A stretch of DNA of 64,000 nucleotides from Oceanospirillum sp964342385 (GCA_964342385.1 CAYFGP010000004.1:1-64000), one strand, 5' to 3'; shown: positions 49,805 through 58,841, numbered from the stretch's first letter. Made by a program: numbers and translations. Notes: generated by a model from the letters alone, not told the origin.

Positions 49805-49833
49805 TTCTCTTATCGAAGCAGACTTTTTATAGT
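49805..49833 (+). promoter_or_regulatory. Predicted OxyR-activated promoter
   Basis: TATAGT at 49828-49833 is a good -10 box. The corresponding -35 position (49805-49810, TTCTCT) is poor, as expected for an activator-dependent promoter. Transcription would start about 75-80 nt before the ATG at 49917. Confidence 0.5.
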
Positions 49834-49916
49834 GTACACATACTTTGAAACGCACTACTGACTGACGGCATAGACATCATCTAATCGCACTATGCCCAAC
49901 CCATGGAGATCAAACG

Positions 49917-50654
49917 ATGTTAGACAACCGCGAAGGCCAAAACGTACCTCAAGTGACCTTTAACACCCGTAAGAACAATGACTGGGTTCAGATCACGACA
50001 GATGATCTGTTTAAAGGAAAAAATGTCATTCTGTTTGCACTGCCAGGTGCTTTTACCCCGACCTGCTCCAGTACTCACTTGCCCCGTTACAACGAACTGG
50101 CACCGGTTTTTCAGGCCAATGGCATTGATGACATCATCTGTCTGTCCGTAAACGATCCTTTTGTGATGGATGCTTGGGCGGGTGATCAAAATGCGGAGCA
50201 CATCTCCATGCTGCCAGACGGCAATGGTGATTTCAGCCGCGGTATGGGCATGCTGGTGAATAAAGCGGATCTGGGCTTTGGTGATCGCAGCTGGCGTTAC
50301 GCTATGCTGGTGCGTGATGGTGTGATCGAAAAAATGTTTATCGAACCTGATGTACCAGGCGACCCGTTTGAAGTGTCTGATGCCGATACCATGCTGAACT
50401 ACCTGAACCCAGAAGCTCAGCCGCCAAAACGCATTACTCTGATCGGCAAACCTGGTTGTAGCCACTGCACCCGTGCTAAGGCCGCATTGGATGAGCGTGG
50501 TCTGAAGTTTGAAGAGATCACCATTGGTAGTCATGGTGTCAGTCTGGCAACCCTGCATGCGATTTCTGGCCGTGGCACAACACCTCAGATCTATGTTGAA
50601 GGCGAACAAATTGGTGGTGCTGATGAACTGGAAAGCTGGTTAGCGGGTCAATAA
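49917..50654 (+). CDS. Hybrid peroxiredoxin-glutaredoxin (Prx5-Grx fusion)
   Basis: The 245-residue protein fuses a Prx5-type peroxiredoxin (residues 1-160, peroxidatic Cys50 in PGAFTPTCSSTHLP) to a glutaredoxin domain (about 170-245, Cys181-Ser-His-Cys184, with the TPQIYVEGEQIGG glutathione-binding segment). Such fusions, studied in Haemophilus and others, reduce hydrogen and alkyl peroxides with glutathione as electron donor within one polypeptide. The ATG at 49917 follows GGAGATCAAAC. The OxyR-type box 113 bp upstream explains its regulation. Confidence 0.95.
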   Translation: MLDNREGQNVPQVTFNTRKNNDWVQITTDDLFKGKNVILFALPGAFTPTCSSTHLPRYNELAPVFQANGIDDIICLSVNDPFVMDAWAGDQNAEHISMLPDGNGDFSRGMGMLVNKADLGFGDRSWRYAMLVRDGVIEKMFIEPDVPGDPFEVSDADTMLNYLNPEAQPPKRITLIGKPGCSHCTRAKAALDERGLKFEEITIGSHGVSLATLHAISGRGTTPQIYVEGEQIGGADELESWLAGQ

Positions 50655-50748
50655 ACCAGTAAGAGAAATAGGCTCTGTTCGATCAATTTGTTCAGAGCTT
50701 TGATAGTGGTTTTCTATGCTTCATTTCCCTCTTCTCATTCTCCAATTG

Positions 50749-50776
50749 AGCCGGCAGACCTAATGGTCTGCCGGCT
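50749..50776 (+). terminator. Hairpin after the peroxiredoxin gene
   Basis: AGCCGGCAGACC (50749-50760) and GGTCTGCCGGCT (50765-50776) form a perfect 12-bp stem with a TAAT loop, about 95 nt past the stop. It lacks a T-run. The remainder of 50655-50993 shows no gene and should contain the promoter of the heme cyclase. Confidence 0.6.
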
Positions 50777-50993
50777 TACAGCTCTCGTTTAAACCAAACT
50801 CGGTTAGATAAACTCAATGAGATAAAAACCGGCAAGCCTTTGTTTAATCGCATAATGTTGCATTATTGATATAGCATTCTGTGTTAAAGCCTCCTAAAGT
50901 GAGCACTATCAAACACTTTATTTAGCCCATCAGCTACAAGCTTGATCAAAGGGCGAAAGAGGTGGTTAACATGGGGTAAGCAAGGGGTAAAGG

Positions 50994-52262
50994 GTGTCAG
51001 GATTTCCTCTTATCGTTATCAGAAATCTACTGCTGGTAAGCGCAGTCAGCTTATTACCGGTACTGTTTTCCTATCACTTCAGTTTAAAAACTCTGGAGAG
51101 TAGCACCCGAGAAATGGTGCGTATTAAGGGCGAGACGGTTTTCCATCTGATCCAAACTACGCGCTTCTGGAATGCCAGTCATGGTGGTATCTATGTACCA
51201 AAAACAGATCAGACGCCATCAAACCCTTATCTGAACGCAGAAAATAAAGATGTGATCACCACTTCGGGTCTGGCTCTGACTATGATTAACCCCGCCTATA
51301 TGACTCGTCAGATAGGGGAATTACTAAAAGATTCCAAGGTAGAGATTCATCTCACGAGCTTGAAGCCTCTGAATCCCAATAACCAACCTGATGACTGGGA
51401 AAGGCAAGCCCTACAAGGTTTTCAGCAACAGAGTTCTAAAAATCAGGATCTTGTCAGTAATTTTACCCTGGATACAGAACAAGCCCGTTATCGTTATATG
51501 CGTCCTTTGTTGGTTGACTCCCCTTGTATGGAGTGCCATCTGCATCAGGATTATTCTCTAGGGGATATTCGTGGTGGCTTAAGTATCAGTTTCCCACAGG
51601 CTGATATAGAGCTGCTGTTATCTACTCTTAAACATGACCTGATAACGGCCCATACTGCAGCCTATGGTGTACTCTGGCTGATCGGAGCCGTGATTAGTCT
51701 GTTAATCACTCAACTCAAAAGCAATCTACAGCAAGCCTCAGTCAAACAAAATGAGCTGAGTAATCTGGCTATGACCGATGAACTCACTGGTTTATCCAAT
51801 CGTCGTAATTTGCTGGATAGTTATGAAGCGGCTTTTGCTAAAGCTCACAAGAAGGGGTTGTCGTTAAGCGTGTTGATGCTGGATATTGATCACTTTAAGC
51901 AGGTAAATGATATCCATGGCCATCAGGTGGGTGATGAGGTACTGAAAATCTTTGCCGAAAACTTACATCATGTTTTAAGAGCGGGCGATCTGTCTGGGCG
52001 CTATGGCGGTGAGGAGTTTATGATTGCCCTGAGTGCACCGGTTGAGACTGCGTTTACAGTGGCAGAGCGGATTCGTAAACAGATAGAGCGTTTAGAATTT
52101 GAAGGTAAGAATACCTTTAACGTGACTGTCAGTGTGGGGATCGCAGAGCTACAGCAACATAAGGCAGAGAGTGCCCATCAATTGATCCAGCAGGCTGATG
52201 AGGCCCTTTATCAGGCAAAAAACTCAGGACGTAATCAAAGCCTAATGGCTGATCCTGTGTAG
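50994..52262 (+). CDS. Diguanylate cyclase with periplasmic c-type-heme sensor (Tll0287-like/DUF3365)
   Basis: The 422-residue protein has TM1 (about 5-27), a periplasmic domain (about 30-205) with the c-heme motif CMECH in DSPCMECHLHQDYSLGDIRGG, TM2 (about 215-240) and GGDEF (about 255-418). The cyclase motif is RYGGEEF, with an RAGD inhibitory site five residues before it, so it is a product-inhibited c-di-GMP synthase. The c-type heme suggests sensing of redox state or a diatomic gas in the periplasm. It starts at GTG 50994 behind AAGGGG (7-nt spacing); no ATG alternative fits. It follows the peroxide-defence gene, so a redox theme is plausible. Confidence 0.9.
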   Translation: MSGFPLIVIRNLLLVSAVSLLPVLFSYHFSLKTLESSTREMVRIKGETVFHLIQTTRFWNASHGGIYVPKTDQTPSNPYLNAENKDVITTSGLALTMINPAYMTRQIGELLKDSKVEIHLTSLKPLNPNNQPDDWERQALQGFQQQSSKNQDLVSNFTLDTEQARYRYMRPLLVDSPCMECHLHQDYSLGDIRGGLSISFPQADIELLLSTLKHDLITAHTAAYGVLWLIGAVISLLITQLKSNLQQASVKQNELSNLAMTDELTGLSNRRNLLDSYEAAFAKAHKKGLSLSVLMLDIDHFKQVNDIHGHQVGDEVLKIFAENLHHVLRAGDLSGRYGGEEFMIALSAPVETAFTVAERIRKQIERLEFEGKNTFNVTVSVGIAELQQHKAESAHQLIQQADEALYQAKNSGRNQSLMADPV

Positions 52263-52322
52263 TTCTGGCGGCTTAAGCTGCAATGGCTGAATTATTCCGA
52301 TTCGAGAGAAATGATTGAAACG

Positions 52323-52347
52323 CTCCAGAGCCTTGTGGGCTCTGGAG
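52323..52347. terminator. Hairpin between convergent cyclase and antiporter genes
   Basis: CTCCAGAGCC (52323-52332) pairs with GGCTCTGGAG (52338-52347) around TTGTG. No T-run follows directly; it probably serves both convergent genes. Confidence 0.55.
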
Positions 52348-52454
52348 TAGATCTTGCTTCCAATCGTTATCAGGAAATAGGCTTTAGGCTTTGTTTTCCA
52401 GCCTACTTTGTTTCCTGATCGAGTTCTTTTCTTTGACCTATTTCTTTTACTAAC

Positions 52455-54176
52455 TTACTTCTTTTCCTGAGTGTCCGTCACCAGCGACTGGTAACCCGCA
52501 TTACGTACTTCATCCAGCAGTGCTTCCACCTCATGCTCACGCACATTGATCATCTTCAGGGTTTCACCGCCTAGATGTAGGCTGCTCTCCATCGCTTCAG
52601 GGAAGGCATGAGTGGCCCCGGCATCTTGCAGACTGTTACAGGCATCCAGATCTTTAGCTCGGGAGATAATGGGTACATCCGGATAATCAGTACGAATATG
52701 ATGAATCGCACGCAGTGCCGATGGAGTATGGTCAATGGTCATTACTACCAGAGACGCTTCACGCAGATGAGCTGCTTCCAGTAAGTGGGCATCACCCACA
52801 TCACCGTAGTACACCGGCATATCCAACTCCTGGCCTTTAGTCACATGGTTCGGGTTGGTATCAAAAGCGATAAAAGGCACACCGCGTGCTTTTAACAAGG
52901 TCGCAACGGTATAGCCGACACGACCAAAACCACCGATCACCACACGGCCGGATGTATTATCGGACGGCAGCTCAATCTCATCGGCTTTACCCGGTTTAAC
53001 CGGCTTGCGACGGTTAGAGACCTTGTTCACCGTATCTGCGGCTTTCATCATCAGCGGGGTAATCGCCATAGACACCGAGATCACGCCCACAGCCAGGACA
53101 AAGGTCTCATCACTGATCACCTGCAGCGCCTTGGCAGAACCAAACAGGACAAAACCAAACTCACCACTTTGCGACAGTAATAGTGCGATACGTGTCGCCT
53201 TGTCGCGGTTAAAGCCAAAGGCCAGACTCAGACCGATCAGAACGATAAATTTCAGTGCGATAATCACGATGATATGCTGGACAAACAGGCCGGGTTGCTC
53301 GCCTAATGCCGCCAGGTCAATGGACATACCCACGGCAACAAAGAACAGGCTCATCAGCATGCCCTTATACGGCTCGATCAGTGCCTGTACCTGAATGCGG
53401 TAGTTGGAGCTGGACAGCAGCATGCCCATAATAAAGGCACCCAGCGCCATAGAGATCCCGGCGTAATGCATGGTCCAGGCGGCCAGGAATACCGCCAGTA
53501 GCACTACCAGCAGGAAGCCTTCCTTATTGCCACGACGGGACAGCTGATCCAGAGCCACCGGCAGCACATAACGGCCAAAGACACCGATCAGCGCTAGCAT
53601 TCCAAACACCGTGGCCACCTGTTGCCATACCGGTACTTCAGACAGCTGACCTGTGGTAGAGAGAATCGGAACAATCGCTAGCAGCGGAACAATAGCCAGA
53701 TCCTGCATCAACAGAATGGCAAAGGAGGCTGAACCATGACGACTGGTGATCTCACCGCTCTCCTGCAGCATCTGTAACACCATCGCCGTAGAAGACAGCG
53801 CAAAGGTCATACCGATCAGCAGCGCCGCCGCCCAATTGGGCTCAAACATGGAGAAGTAGAGACCGATCACGGCACCCGAGACCAGGATCTGTAACAAGCC
53901 TAAGCCAAATACCTCTCGACGCATGGCCCAGAGTTTGGTCGGTTTCATCTCAAGGCCGATTAGGAACAGCAGTAACACCACCCCAAGCTCGGTGAAGTGA
54001 CGCACATCTTCCACATTCTCAGTGACGTACGGTCCTCCGGAGTAAGGACCGACGGCAATCCCTGCCACTAGCAGGCCCAAAATCGAGCCCAGACCAAAAT
54101 GTTTAAACAGGGCCACGGCCAGTGAGGTGGCTATCAACACCATCAAGGCCGAGGTAATAAAGGTTTCCAGATGCAT
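52455..54176 (-). CDS. CPA2-family potassium/proton antiporter with TrkA-N domain (KefB/KefC-like)
   Basis: The 573-residue protein has an N-terminal antiporter domain (about 1-375, about 12 TMs, with GVVLLLFLIGLEM, LSSTAMVLQML and the QDLAIVPLLA ion-site motif) and a C-terminal TrkA-N domain (about 405-520, VVIGGFGRVGYTVATLL). It moves K+ or Na+ against protons; in Kef systems the C-terminal domain gates by glutathione adducts, NAD(H) or potassium. No KefF/KefG-like ancillary oxidoreductase is adjacent, so glutathione gating is unproven. The ATG at 54176 lies behind CGGGATAAC. It is a single-gene unit. Confidence 0.92.
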   Translation of the reverse strand: MHLETFITSALMVLIATSLAVALFKHFGLGSILGLLVAGIAVGPYSGGPYVTENVEDVRHFTELGVVLLLFLIGLEMKPTKLWAMRREVFGLGLLQILVSGAVIGLYFSMFEPNWAAALLIGMTFALSSTAMVLQMLQESGEITSRHGSASFAILLMQDLAIVPLLAIVPILSTTGQLSEVPVWQQVATVFGMLALIGVFGRYVLPVALDQLSRRGNKEGFLLVVLLAVFLAAWTMHYAGISMALGAFIMGMLLSSSNYRIQVQALIEPYKGMLMSLFFVAVGMSIDLAALGEQPGLFVQHIIVIIALKFIVLIGLSLAFGFNRDKATRIALLLSQSGEFGFVLFGSAKALQVISDETFVLAVGVISVSMAITPLMMKAADTVNKVSNRRKPVKPGKADEIELPSDNTSGRVVIGGFGRVGYTVATLLKARGVPFIAFDTNPNHVTKGQELDMPVYYGDVGDAHLLEAAHLREASLVVMTIDHTPSALRAIHHIRTDYPDVPIISRAKDLDACNSLQDAGATHAFPEAMESSLHLGGETLKMINVREHEVEALLDEVRNAGYQSLVTDTQEKK

Positions 54177-54424
54177 GTGTTATCCCGTTGTCAGCTGCTA
54201 TTCGCGATCACCTGTATCGGCAATCCCTACTAGAGTCTTTACTTAACCGCTTAATTTATATGGCTATTTACGACATCATTTTACTCTGAAAGTGCCTTTA
54301 GCACTGTAAAAATCGCTATTTGCAGTGCAAAAAACGTTAGCAAACATCATCTTGCTAATCGTCATTTTAGTTTGCAACAGAGCATATATGTCGTGGCCGC
54401 TAGCCGCTATTTCCACTTTTAACA

Positions 54425-54446
54425 CTTAATCAAATGATTGATTAAG
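54425..54446. promoter_or_regulatory. Palindrome CTTAATCAA...TTGATTAAG upstream of the AGCS gene
   Basis: CTTAATCAA (54425-54433) and TTGATTAAG (54438-54446) are perfect complements with ATGA between. Eleven bases further on, another perfect palindrome occurs. The rest of 54177-54635 is AT-rich, with no gene; it should hold the divergent promoters of the antiporter and AGCS genes. Confidence 0.45.
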
Positions 54447-54457
54447 ATAGTATTTTG

Positions 54458-54474
54458 CTTTAGAAAATCTAAAG
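54458..54474. promoter_or_regulatory. Second palindrome CTTTAGA-AAA-TCTAAAG
   Basis: CTTTAGA (54458-54464) and TCTAAAG (54468-54474) pair perfectly around AAA, about 160 bp before the AGCS start. It is close to the palindrome at 54425-54446. Operator function is inferred from symmetry and position only. Confidence 0.4.
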
Positions 54475-54635
54475 TCAGGATAAAAAAGTAAATTCCAATA
54501 CCTATTGATAGATATATGACCTATTTAGGGGGTAATAAAAGAAAAAAACACTGCTTAGACTTAGGTAGAATGGCAGCGCACCATAACATTAATAATACAG
54601 TGCCAAGGCACTTCCTCTGAGGGGAGGCATTTTAC

Positions 54636-56144
54636 ATGCAAGCATTTGTCGATTTTATGAACGGCATCATCTGGAGTCCGGCTTTGATTTATCTCTGCCT
54701 GGGCGCCGGTCTGTTTTACTCCATCATGACTCGATTTGTTCAAGTTAGGCATTTTTCCGAAATGTGGCGTTTGCTATTTTCCGGAAAAAGCTCTGATAAA
54801 GGCATCTCGTCTTTCCAGGCGTTAGCAGTATCGCTGTCTGGTCGTGTGGGTACGGGTAATATCGCGGGTGTGGCCGCTGCAATCGGTTTTGGTGGACCGG
54901 GTGCAGTATTCTGGATGTGGGTTGTAGCCTTCTTGGGCGCAGCAACCGCTTATGCAGAATCTACGCTGGCGCAGATTTATAAAGAAGAGCAAGATGGCCA
55001 GTATCGTGGTGGTCCTGCTTACTACATCGAAAAAGCCATGGGTCAAAAATGGTATGCCGTGATCTTCGCGATCGCGACCATTGCCGCTTGTGGTATCTTC
55101 CTGCCAGGTGTTCAGGCCAACAGTATCGGTAATGCGGTAGAAGCGGCCTTTGGCCCTGGTACCATGATCGAAACCGGTTTTGGTGATCTGAGCTCTGCTA
55201 AGATCATGACTGGTCTGGCTGTGGTGATGATTCTGGGCTTTATCATCTTCGGTGGTGTTAAGCGTATCGCTCGCTTCACTGAAGTTGTGGTGCCTTTCAT
55301 GGCGCTGGGCTACATCATCATCGCTTGTACCATCGTGCTGCTGAATATCAGTGAACTGCCTGCCATTTTCGGCATGATCATCGGCGATGCCTTTACGCCT
55401 ATGGCGGGTATTGGTGCTGCGATTGGCTGGGGTGTAAAACGTGGCGTTTACTCCAATGAAGCTGGTCAGGGTACTGGTCCTCATGCAGCTGCAGCGGCTG
55501 AAGTACAGCACCCTGCACAGCAAGGTCTGGTTCAGGCGTTCTCTGTATACATCGATACACTGTTCGTATGTTCTGCGACTGCATTTATGATCCTGATCAC
55601 TGGTGCGTACAACGTACACGGTGTGGGTGATACCTTCCTGGTACAGAATGTAGCAGCCGATGCTGCGGCTAACAGTCCTATCTTTACTCAGATGGCGATT
55701 GAGAGCGTACTGCCTGGTGTGGGTAAACCATTTGTTGCTCTGGCACTGTTCTTCTTCTCCTTCACCACGATTCTGGCGTACTACTACATTGCAGAAACCA
55801 ATGTGGCGTATCTGAAGCGTTCCGTTAACTTGCCAGGCATTATTTTTGCTCTGAAAGTCACCATCATGGGGGCGACTTTCTACGGTGCAATCAAAACTGC
55901 TAACCTGGCGTGGGCGATGGGTGACGTAGGTGTAGGCATGATGGCCTGGCTGAACATCGTTGGTATTCTGATTATCTTCTTTATGTCTAAGCCTGCTCTG
56001 AAAGCGCTGAAAGACTATGAAGCACAGCAGAAAGCCGGTGTGACTGAGTACACCTTTGATCCAGAGAAACTGGGCATCAAAAATGCTCACTTCTGGAGCA
56101 AGCGTAAAGTAGAGAGCAAAGAGAAAGATACAGAAGTGGCTTAA
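54636..56144 (+). CDS. AGCS-family sodium:alanine/glycine-type symporter
   Basis: The 502-residue protein has the AGCS signature: SFQALAVSLSGRVGTGNIAGVAAAIGFGGPGAVFWMW (about residues 65-100), WGVKRGVYSNEAGQGTGPHAAAAAE (about 268-292), and 10-11 TM helices. Family members import alanine, glycine or related amino acids with sodium. The ATG at 54636 follows GAGGGGAGG at a slightly long spacing. It is a monocistronic gene with its own terminator. The substrate cannot be narrowed from the sequence. The next gene is a chemoreceptor. Confidence 0.93.
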   Translation: MQAFVDFMNGIIWSPALIYLCLGAGLFYSIMTRFVQVRHFSEMWRLLFSGKSSDKGISSFQALAVSLSGRVGTGNIAGVAAAIGFGGPGAVFWMWVVAFLGAATAYAESTLAQIYKEEQDGQYRGGPAYYIEKAMGQKWYAVIFAIATIAACGIFLPGVQANSIGNAVEAAFGPGTMIETGFGDLSSAKIMTGLAVVMILGFIIFGGVKRIARFTEVVVPFMALGYIIIACTIVLLNISELPAIFGMIIGDAFTPMAGIGAAIGWGVKRGVYSNEAGQGTGPHAAAAAEVQHPAQQGLVQAFSVYIDTLFVCSATAFMILITGAYNVHGVGDTFLVQNVAADAAANSPIFTQMAIESVLPGVGKPFVALALFFFSFTTILAYYYIAETNVAYLKRSVNLPGIIFALKVTIMGATFYGAIKTANLAWAMGDVGVGMMAWLNIVGILIIFFMSKPALKALKDYEAQQKAGVTEYTFDPEKLGIKNAHFWSKRKVESKEKDTEVA

Positions 56145-56176
56145 TCACCAATAATCCCTTCTTCTTAGTCTCTACC

Positions 56177-56213
56177 AAAACCCTCGGTTCTGCCGGGGGT
56201 TTTGTCGTTTTAG
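56177..56213 (+). terminator. Terminator of the AGCS gene
   Basis: AAAACCCTCGG (56177-56187) pairs with CCGGGGGTTTT (56193-56203) with one wobble and the loop TTCTG, followed by GTCGTTTT. It lies 32 nt after the stop. Confidence 0.85.
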
Positions 56214-56276
56214 CCTCCCAAAATATCACCTCCGATATTCTCTTCTGTTATGTAACAGCATTCTCGACAGGTTTTT

Positions 56277-56369
56277 ATACACACTTACACAAAAATGTTT
56301 CGATATTTTCTGGTCAATGGCTGAAAGATGAAGCTATTTGCTAAAGAAAAGCTTTTGTGTGAGCGCTTG
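56277..56369 (+). ncRNA. Candidate structured cis-regulatory RNA, copy C (upstream of the chemoreceptor)
   Basis: CACTTACACAAAA (56282-56294) pairs with TTTTGTGTGAGCG (56353-56365) over about 12 bp. The A-U pair of copies A and B is replaced here by a C-G pair (ACAC/GTGT instead of AAAC/GTTT). GATATTT lies at 56302-56308 with the same internal offset, and AGC-UAUUU-GCU forms a small hairpin before AAAGAAAAG and the 3' arm. The 5' edge ATACACACTTA is identical to copy B. It is about 330 nt before the chemoreceptor ATG, farther than the other copies. Confidence 0.55.
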
Positions 56370-56468
56370 TCATGGCGACGTGTTTTGGCGCTTATGTTTT
56401 TCTAAATACTGCCGCTACACTTAATTGCAGGCAGAGGCCCGAATAGCGCGGGTTTCAGGCTTTATCAA

Positions 56469-56484
56469 TTAATCGAACGATTAA
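56469..56484. promoter_or_regulatory. Palindrome TTAATCG-AA-CGATTAA
   Basis: A perfect 7-2-7 palindrome about 215 bp upstream of the chemoreceptor start. Together with copy C of the structured motif it is the only clear signal in 56214-56699; the rest is AT-rich and shows no gene. Confidence 0.4.
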
Positions 56485-56699
56485 GAAAACTGGAACTCTG
56501 TCACACAAATGTAAACTTTATATAGCTAGCGTAACAATAGGTTATTTTTTATTAGACTAAAGCTTTAATTTATCGTTCAACAGGATGATAATGGACTTAT
56601 ACAGGGATAGTTAAATAACCATTTAATAAAAAAGGATAGATAATAAAAGCATGGCAACCACAGAGCTCAACCCCCATCCTTTATGGATTAAGGTGTCCT

Positions 56700-58796
56700 A
56701 TGAAAATTAAAAATAGAATAGCCCTGGCAACGGGCGCTTGTCTGGCCCTCTCCTCCGTCATATTACTAGCAGCTGTTGCATGGAGTAATAACAAGGTAGA
56801 GGCCCAGACTGCAGACCTGGTAAGTGAGGAGTTAACCCAAAAAGCCCGCTCTATGCTTTCTGCTTTAGCAGAAGCTCAGGCTGGGAAGACTGCTTCTGAA
56901 TTAAATCGTGCTCTCTATGTCGCCAAAGGTATGGCCGATACTATGAGTAGCTTTATTGAGCAGAGCGGACGCCAAACCCCCCGTACCCCTTTTTATAAAT
57001 ACACAGAATCAACCCTGAAACAGAATGACAATGTGATGGGGACCTATATCGCTTGGTTAAAAAACGCAGTGGATGGCCAGGACAAAGCCAATATAGGTCA
57101 GGTGCATACCTTTGATAATGGTCAGTTTGCACCTTACTGGTACAAACAAGGTGATGGCAGCATAGGTTATCGTCCGCTAAACCTAAAAACCGTCTATGAC
57201 AATATTGAAAAAGGTAATGATGCAGGTTCGGCCTGGTATCTATGTCCAATTCGAAAAGCAGAAACCTGTCTGGTAGAGCCTTATTCCTGGGAAGTAGGAG
57301 GGCGTACTGTCGTTGGTACCTCAATTACTATGCCTCTATTAGTTAATGGTGAAGTAAAGGGGATGACAGGTATTGATATGGAGTTGAGTTTTCTGACTCA
57401 GCTGGCAAAAGATGCGGATAAAGCTCTGTATAACGGCCAGGGGCAGGTGGTTTTACTGAGTAATACTGGCCTGGTTGCCGCGGATTCTGATGACCAATTA
57501 GCACTAGCTAAATCCTATTCCGGTAAACATAAAGATCAACTGTTAGGCTTTGTTAAACAGGGTCAGAAACAGATGCTACAGCTGGATGGCGAGTTCTGGG
57601 CCGTAGAGCCAATTCGTCTGCCGGGAGTGAATACGCCATGGGCAGTAGTGATTCGTCTGGATGAGAATATTGTGCTGGCAGGTGCCATTCGTACCAAGGA
57701 CTCAATGGCTAACGAGTTTAATGAGAGTATGGTAACGCTAGTACTGATCGGTGCTGTGATTGCAGGTCTGGGTATTATGCTGCTGATGGGAATCGCCCAT
57801 GGTATTGCTGCCCCAATTGTCCGTGCCGCGGCTATGATCAATCAACTGGCTTCTCAGGATGGTGATCTAACTCAGCGTCTGAAGCTGAAGCGGGCTGATG
57901 AAGTGGGTGACTTGGCTCGAGGTATCGATGCCTTTATCGAGAAAACCCATGGTATCGTAAAAGACATCGCCGCTGAGATGGGTAATGTGGAAGGTTCTGC
58001 TAAGCGTGCTGCTGAGATTTCCAATAACAGTACTTTGGGTATTGAGAAGCAGCGTGCAGAGGTTGATCAGATTGCGACGGCCATTAATCAGCTGGCGGCT
58101 TCAGCCGGTGAAGTGGCCCAGATTGCTACCACGACTGCCGGTTCTTCCTCTGAAGCGAAGAGCTCTGTAGACAGTAGTGCGGTCAACGTTGATGAAAGTG
58201 CGCGCTCAATTAAAGAGTTGTCGGATCAGATCTCCAGTACTTCTGAGCTGATGGATCAACTGGCACAGGATAGTGACAATATCAGTCAGATTGTTGAGGC
58301 CATTCAGGGTATCTCTGAACAGACCAATCTGCTGGCATTGAATGCGGCGATTGAAGCTGCCCGTGCCGGTGAATCGGGTCGTGGCTTTGCTGTTGTCGCT
58401 GATGAAGTGCGTAATCTGGCATCAAAGACTCAGGCCTCTACCGAAGAGATTCAGGCTCTGATTGATAAGCTGCAGCAGCGCAGTAAGAGTGCACAGAAAG
58501 CGATGCAGAAAGGTAATGAGCAGTCGGAGATGTGTCTGGAGCTTGCAGAAGAAGCATCCAATCACCTGAATCAGGTGGTGACTGCGATTGCTGAGATCGA
58601 TAACTCTGCCACTCAGATGGCTAGTGTGGTTGAAGAGCAGCGTGCGGTTACTGAAGATATTACCCGTAATATCGTTAATATCAGTGATGAAACGGCTCTG
58701 GTTGCCGATGGCGCCACTTCGGCTAATGAAGAGAGTCAGTCTCTGTTGAGTCTTGTGAAGAAACTGGAAGGGCAGTTGAGCCGTTTCCGTTACTAG
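56700..58796 (+). CDS. Methyl-accepting chemotaxis protein with double-Cache sensor
   Basis: The 698-residue protein has TM1 (about 7-30), a periplasmic dCache_1-type domain (about 40-335, with APYWYKQGDG, AWYLCPIRKAETCLVEPYSW and GIDMELSF), TM2 (about 342-370), HAMP and a long MCP signalling domain. The signalling tip is ISEQTNLLALNAAIEAARAGE. It relays ligand binding to CheA-CheW. dCache_1 domains often bind amino acids or amines; the exact ligand motif is not decided here. The ATG at 56700 follows AAGGTG. A structured leader motif shared with putA and the TRAP operon lies upstream. Confidence 0.94.
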   Translation: MKIKNRIALATGACLALSSVILLAAVAWSNNKVEAQTADLVSEELTQKARSMLSALAEAQAGKTASELNRALYVAKGMADTMSSFIEQSGRQTPRTPFYKYTESTLKQNDNVMGTYIAWLKNAVDGQDKANIGQVHTFDNGQFAPYWYKQGDGSIGYRPLNLKTVYDNIEKGNDAGSAWYLCPIRKAETCLVEPYSWEVGGRTVVGTSITMPLLVNGEVKGMTGIDMELSFLTQLAKDADKALYNGQGQVVLLSNTGLVAADSDDQLALAKSYSGKHKDQLLGFVKQGQKQMLQLDGEFWAVEPIRLPGVNTPWAVVIRLDENIVLAGAIRTKDSMANEFNESMVTLVLIGAVIAGLGIMLLMGIAHGIAAPIVRAAAMINQLASQDGDLTQRLKLKRADEVGDLARGIDAFIEKTHGIVKDIAAEMGNVEGSAKRAAEISNNSTLGIEKQRAEVDQIATAINQLAASAGEVAQIATTTAGSSSEAKSSVDSSAVNVDESARSIKELSDQISSTSELMDQLAQDSDNISQIVEAIQGISEQTNLLALNAAIEAARAGESGRGFAVVADEVRNLASKTQASTEEIQALIDKLQQRSKSAQKAMQKGNEQSEMCLELAEEASNHLNQVVTAIAEIDNSATQMASVVEEQRAVTEDITRNIVNISDETALVADGATSANEESQSLLSLVKKLEGQLSRFRY

Positions 58797-58841
58797 TTCA
58801 CTTATTCAGCCAGCCCGGTTCAGGGTGAGACACTGTAATAT

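Noticed and set aside
54822..56090. Long minus-strand frame opposite the AGCS gene
   Set aside because: It is a shadow of a clear transporter gene, with His/Arg/Thr-rich nonsense composition.
56652..56711. 19-codon frame MATTELNPHPLWIKVSYEN overlapping the chemoreceptor start
   Set aside because: It could be a leader peptide, but it lacks a well-spaced ribosome site and has no other support.
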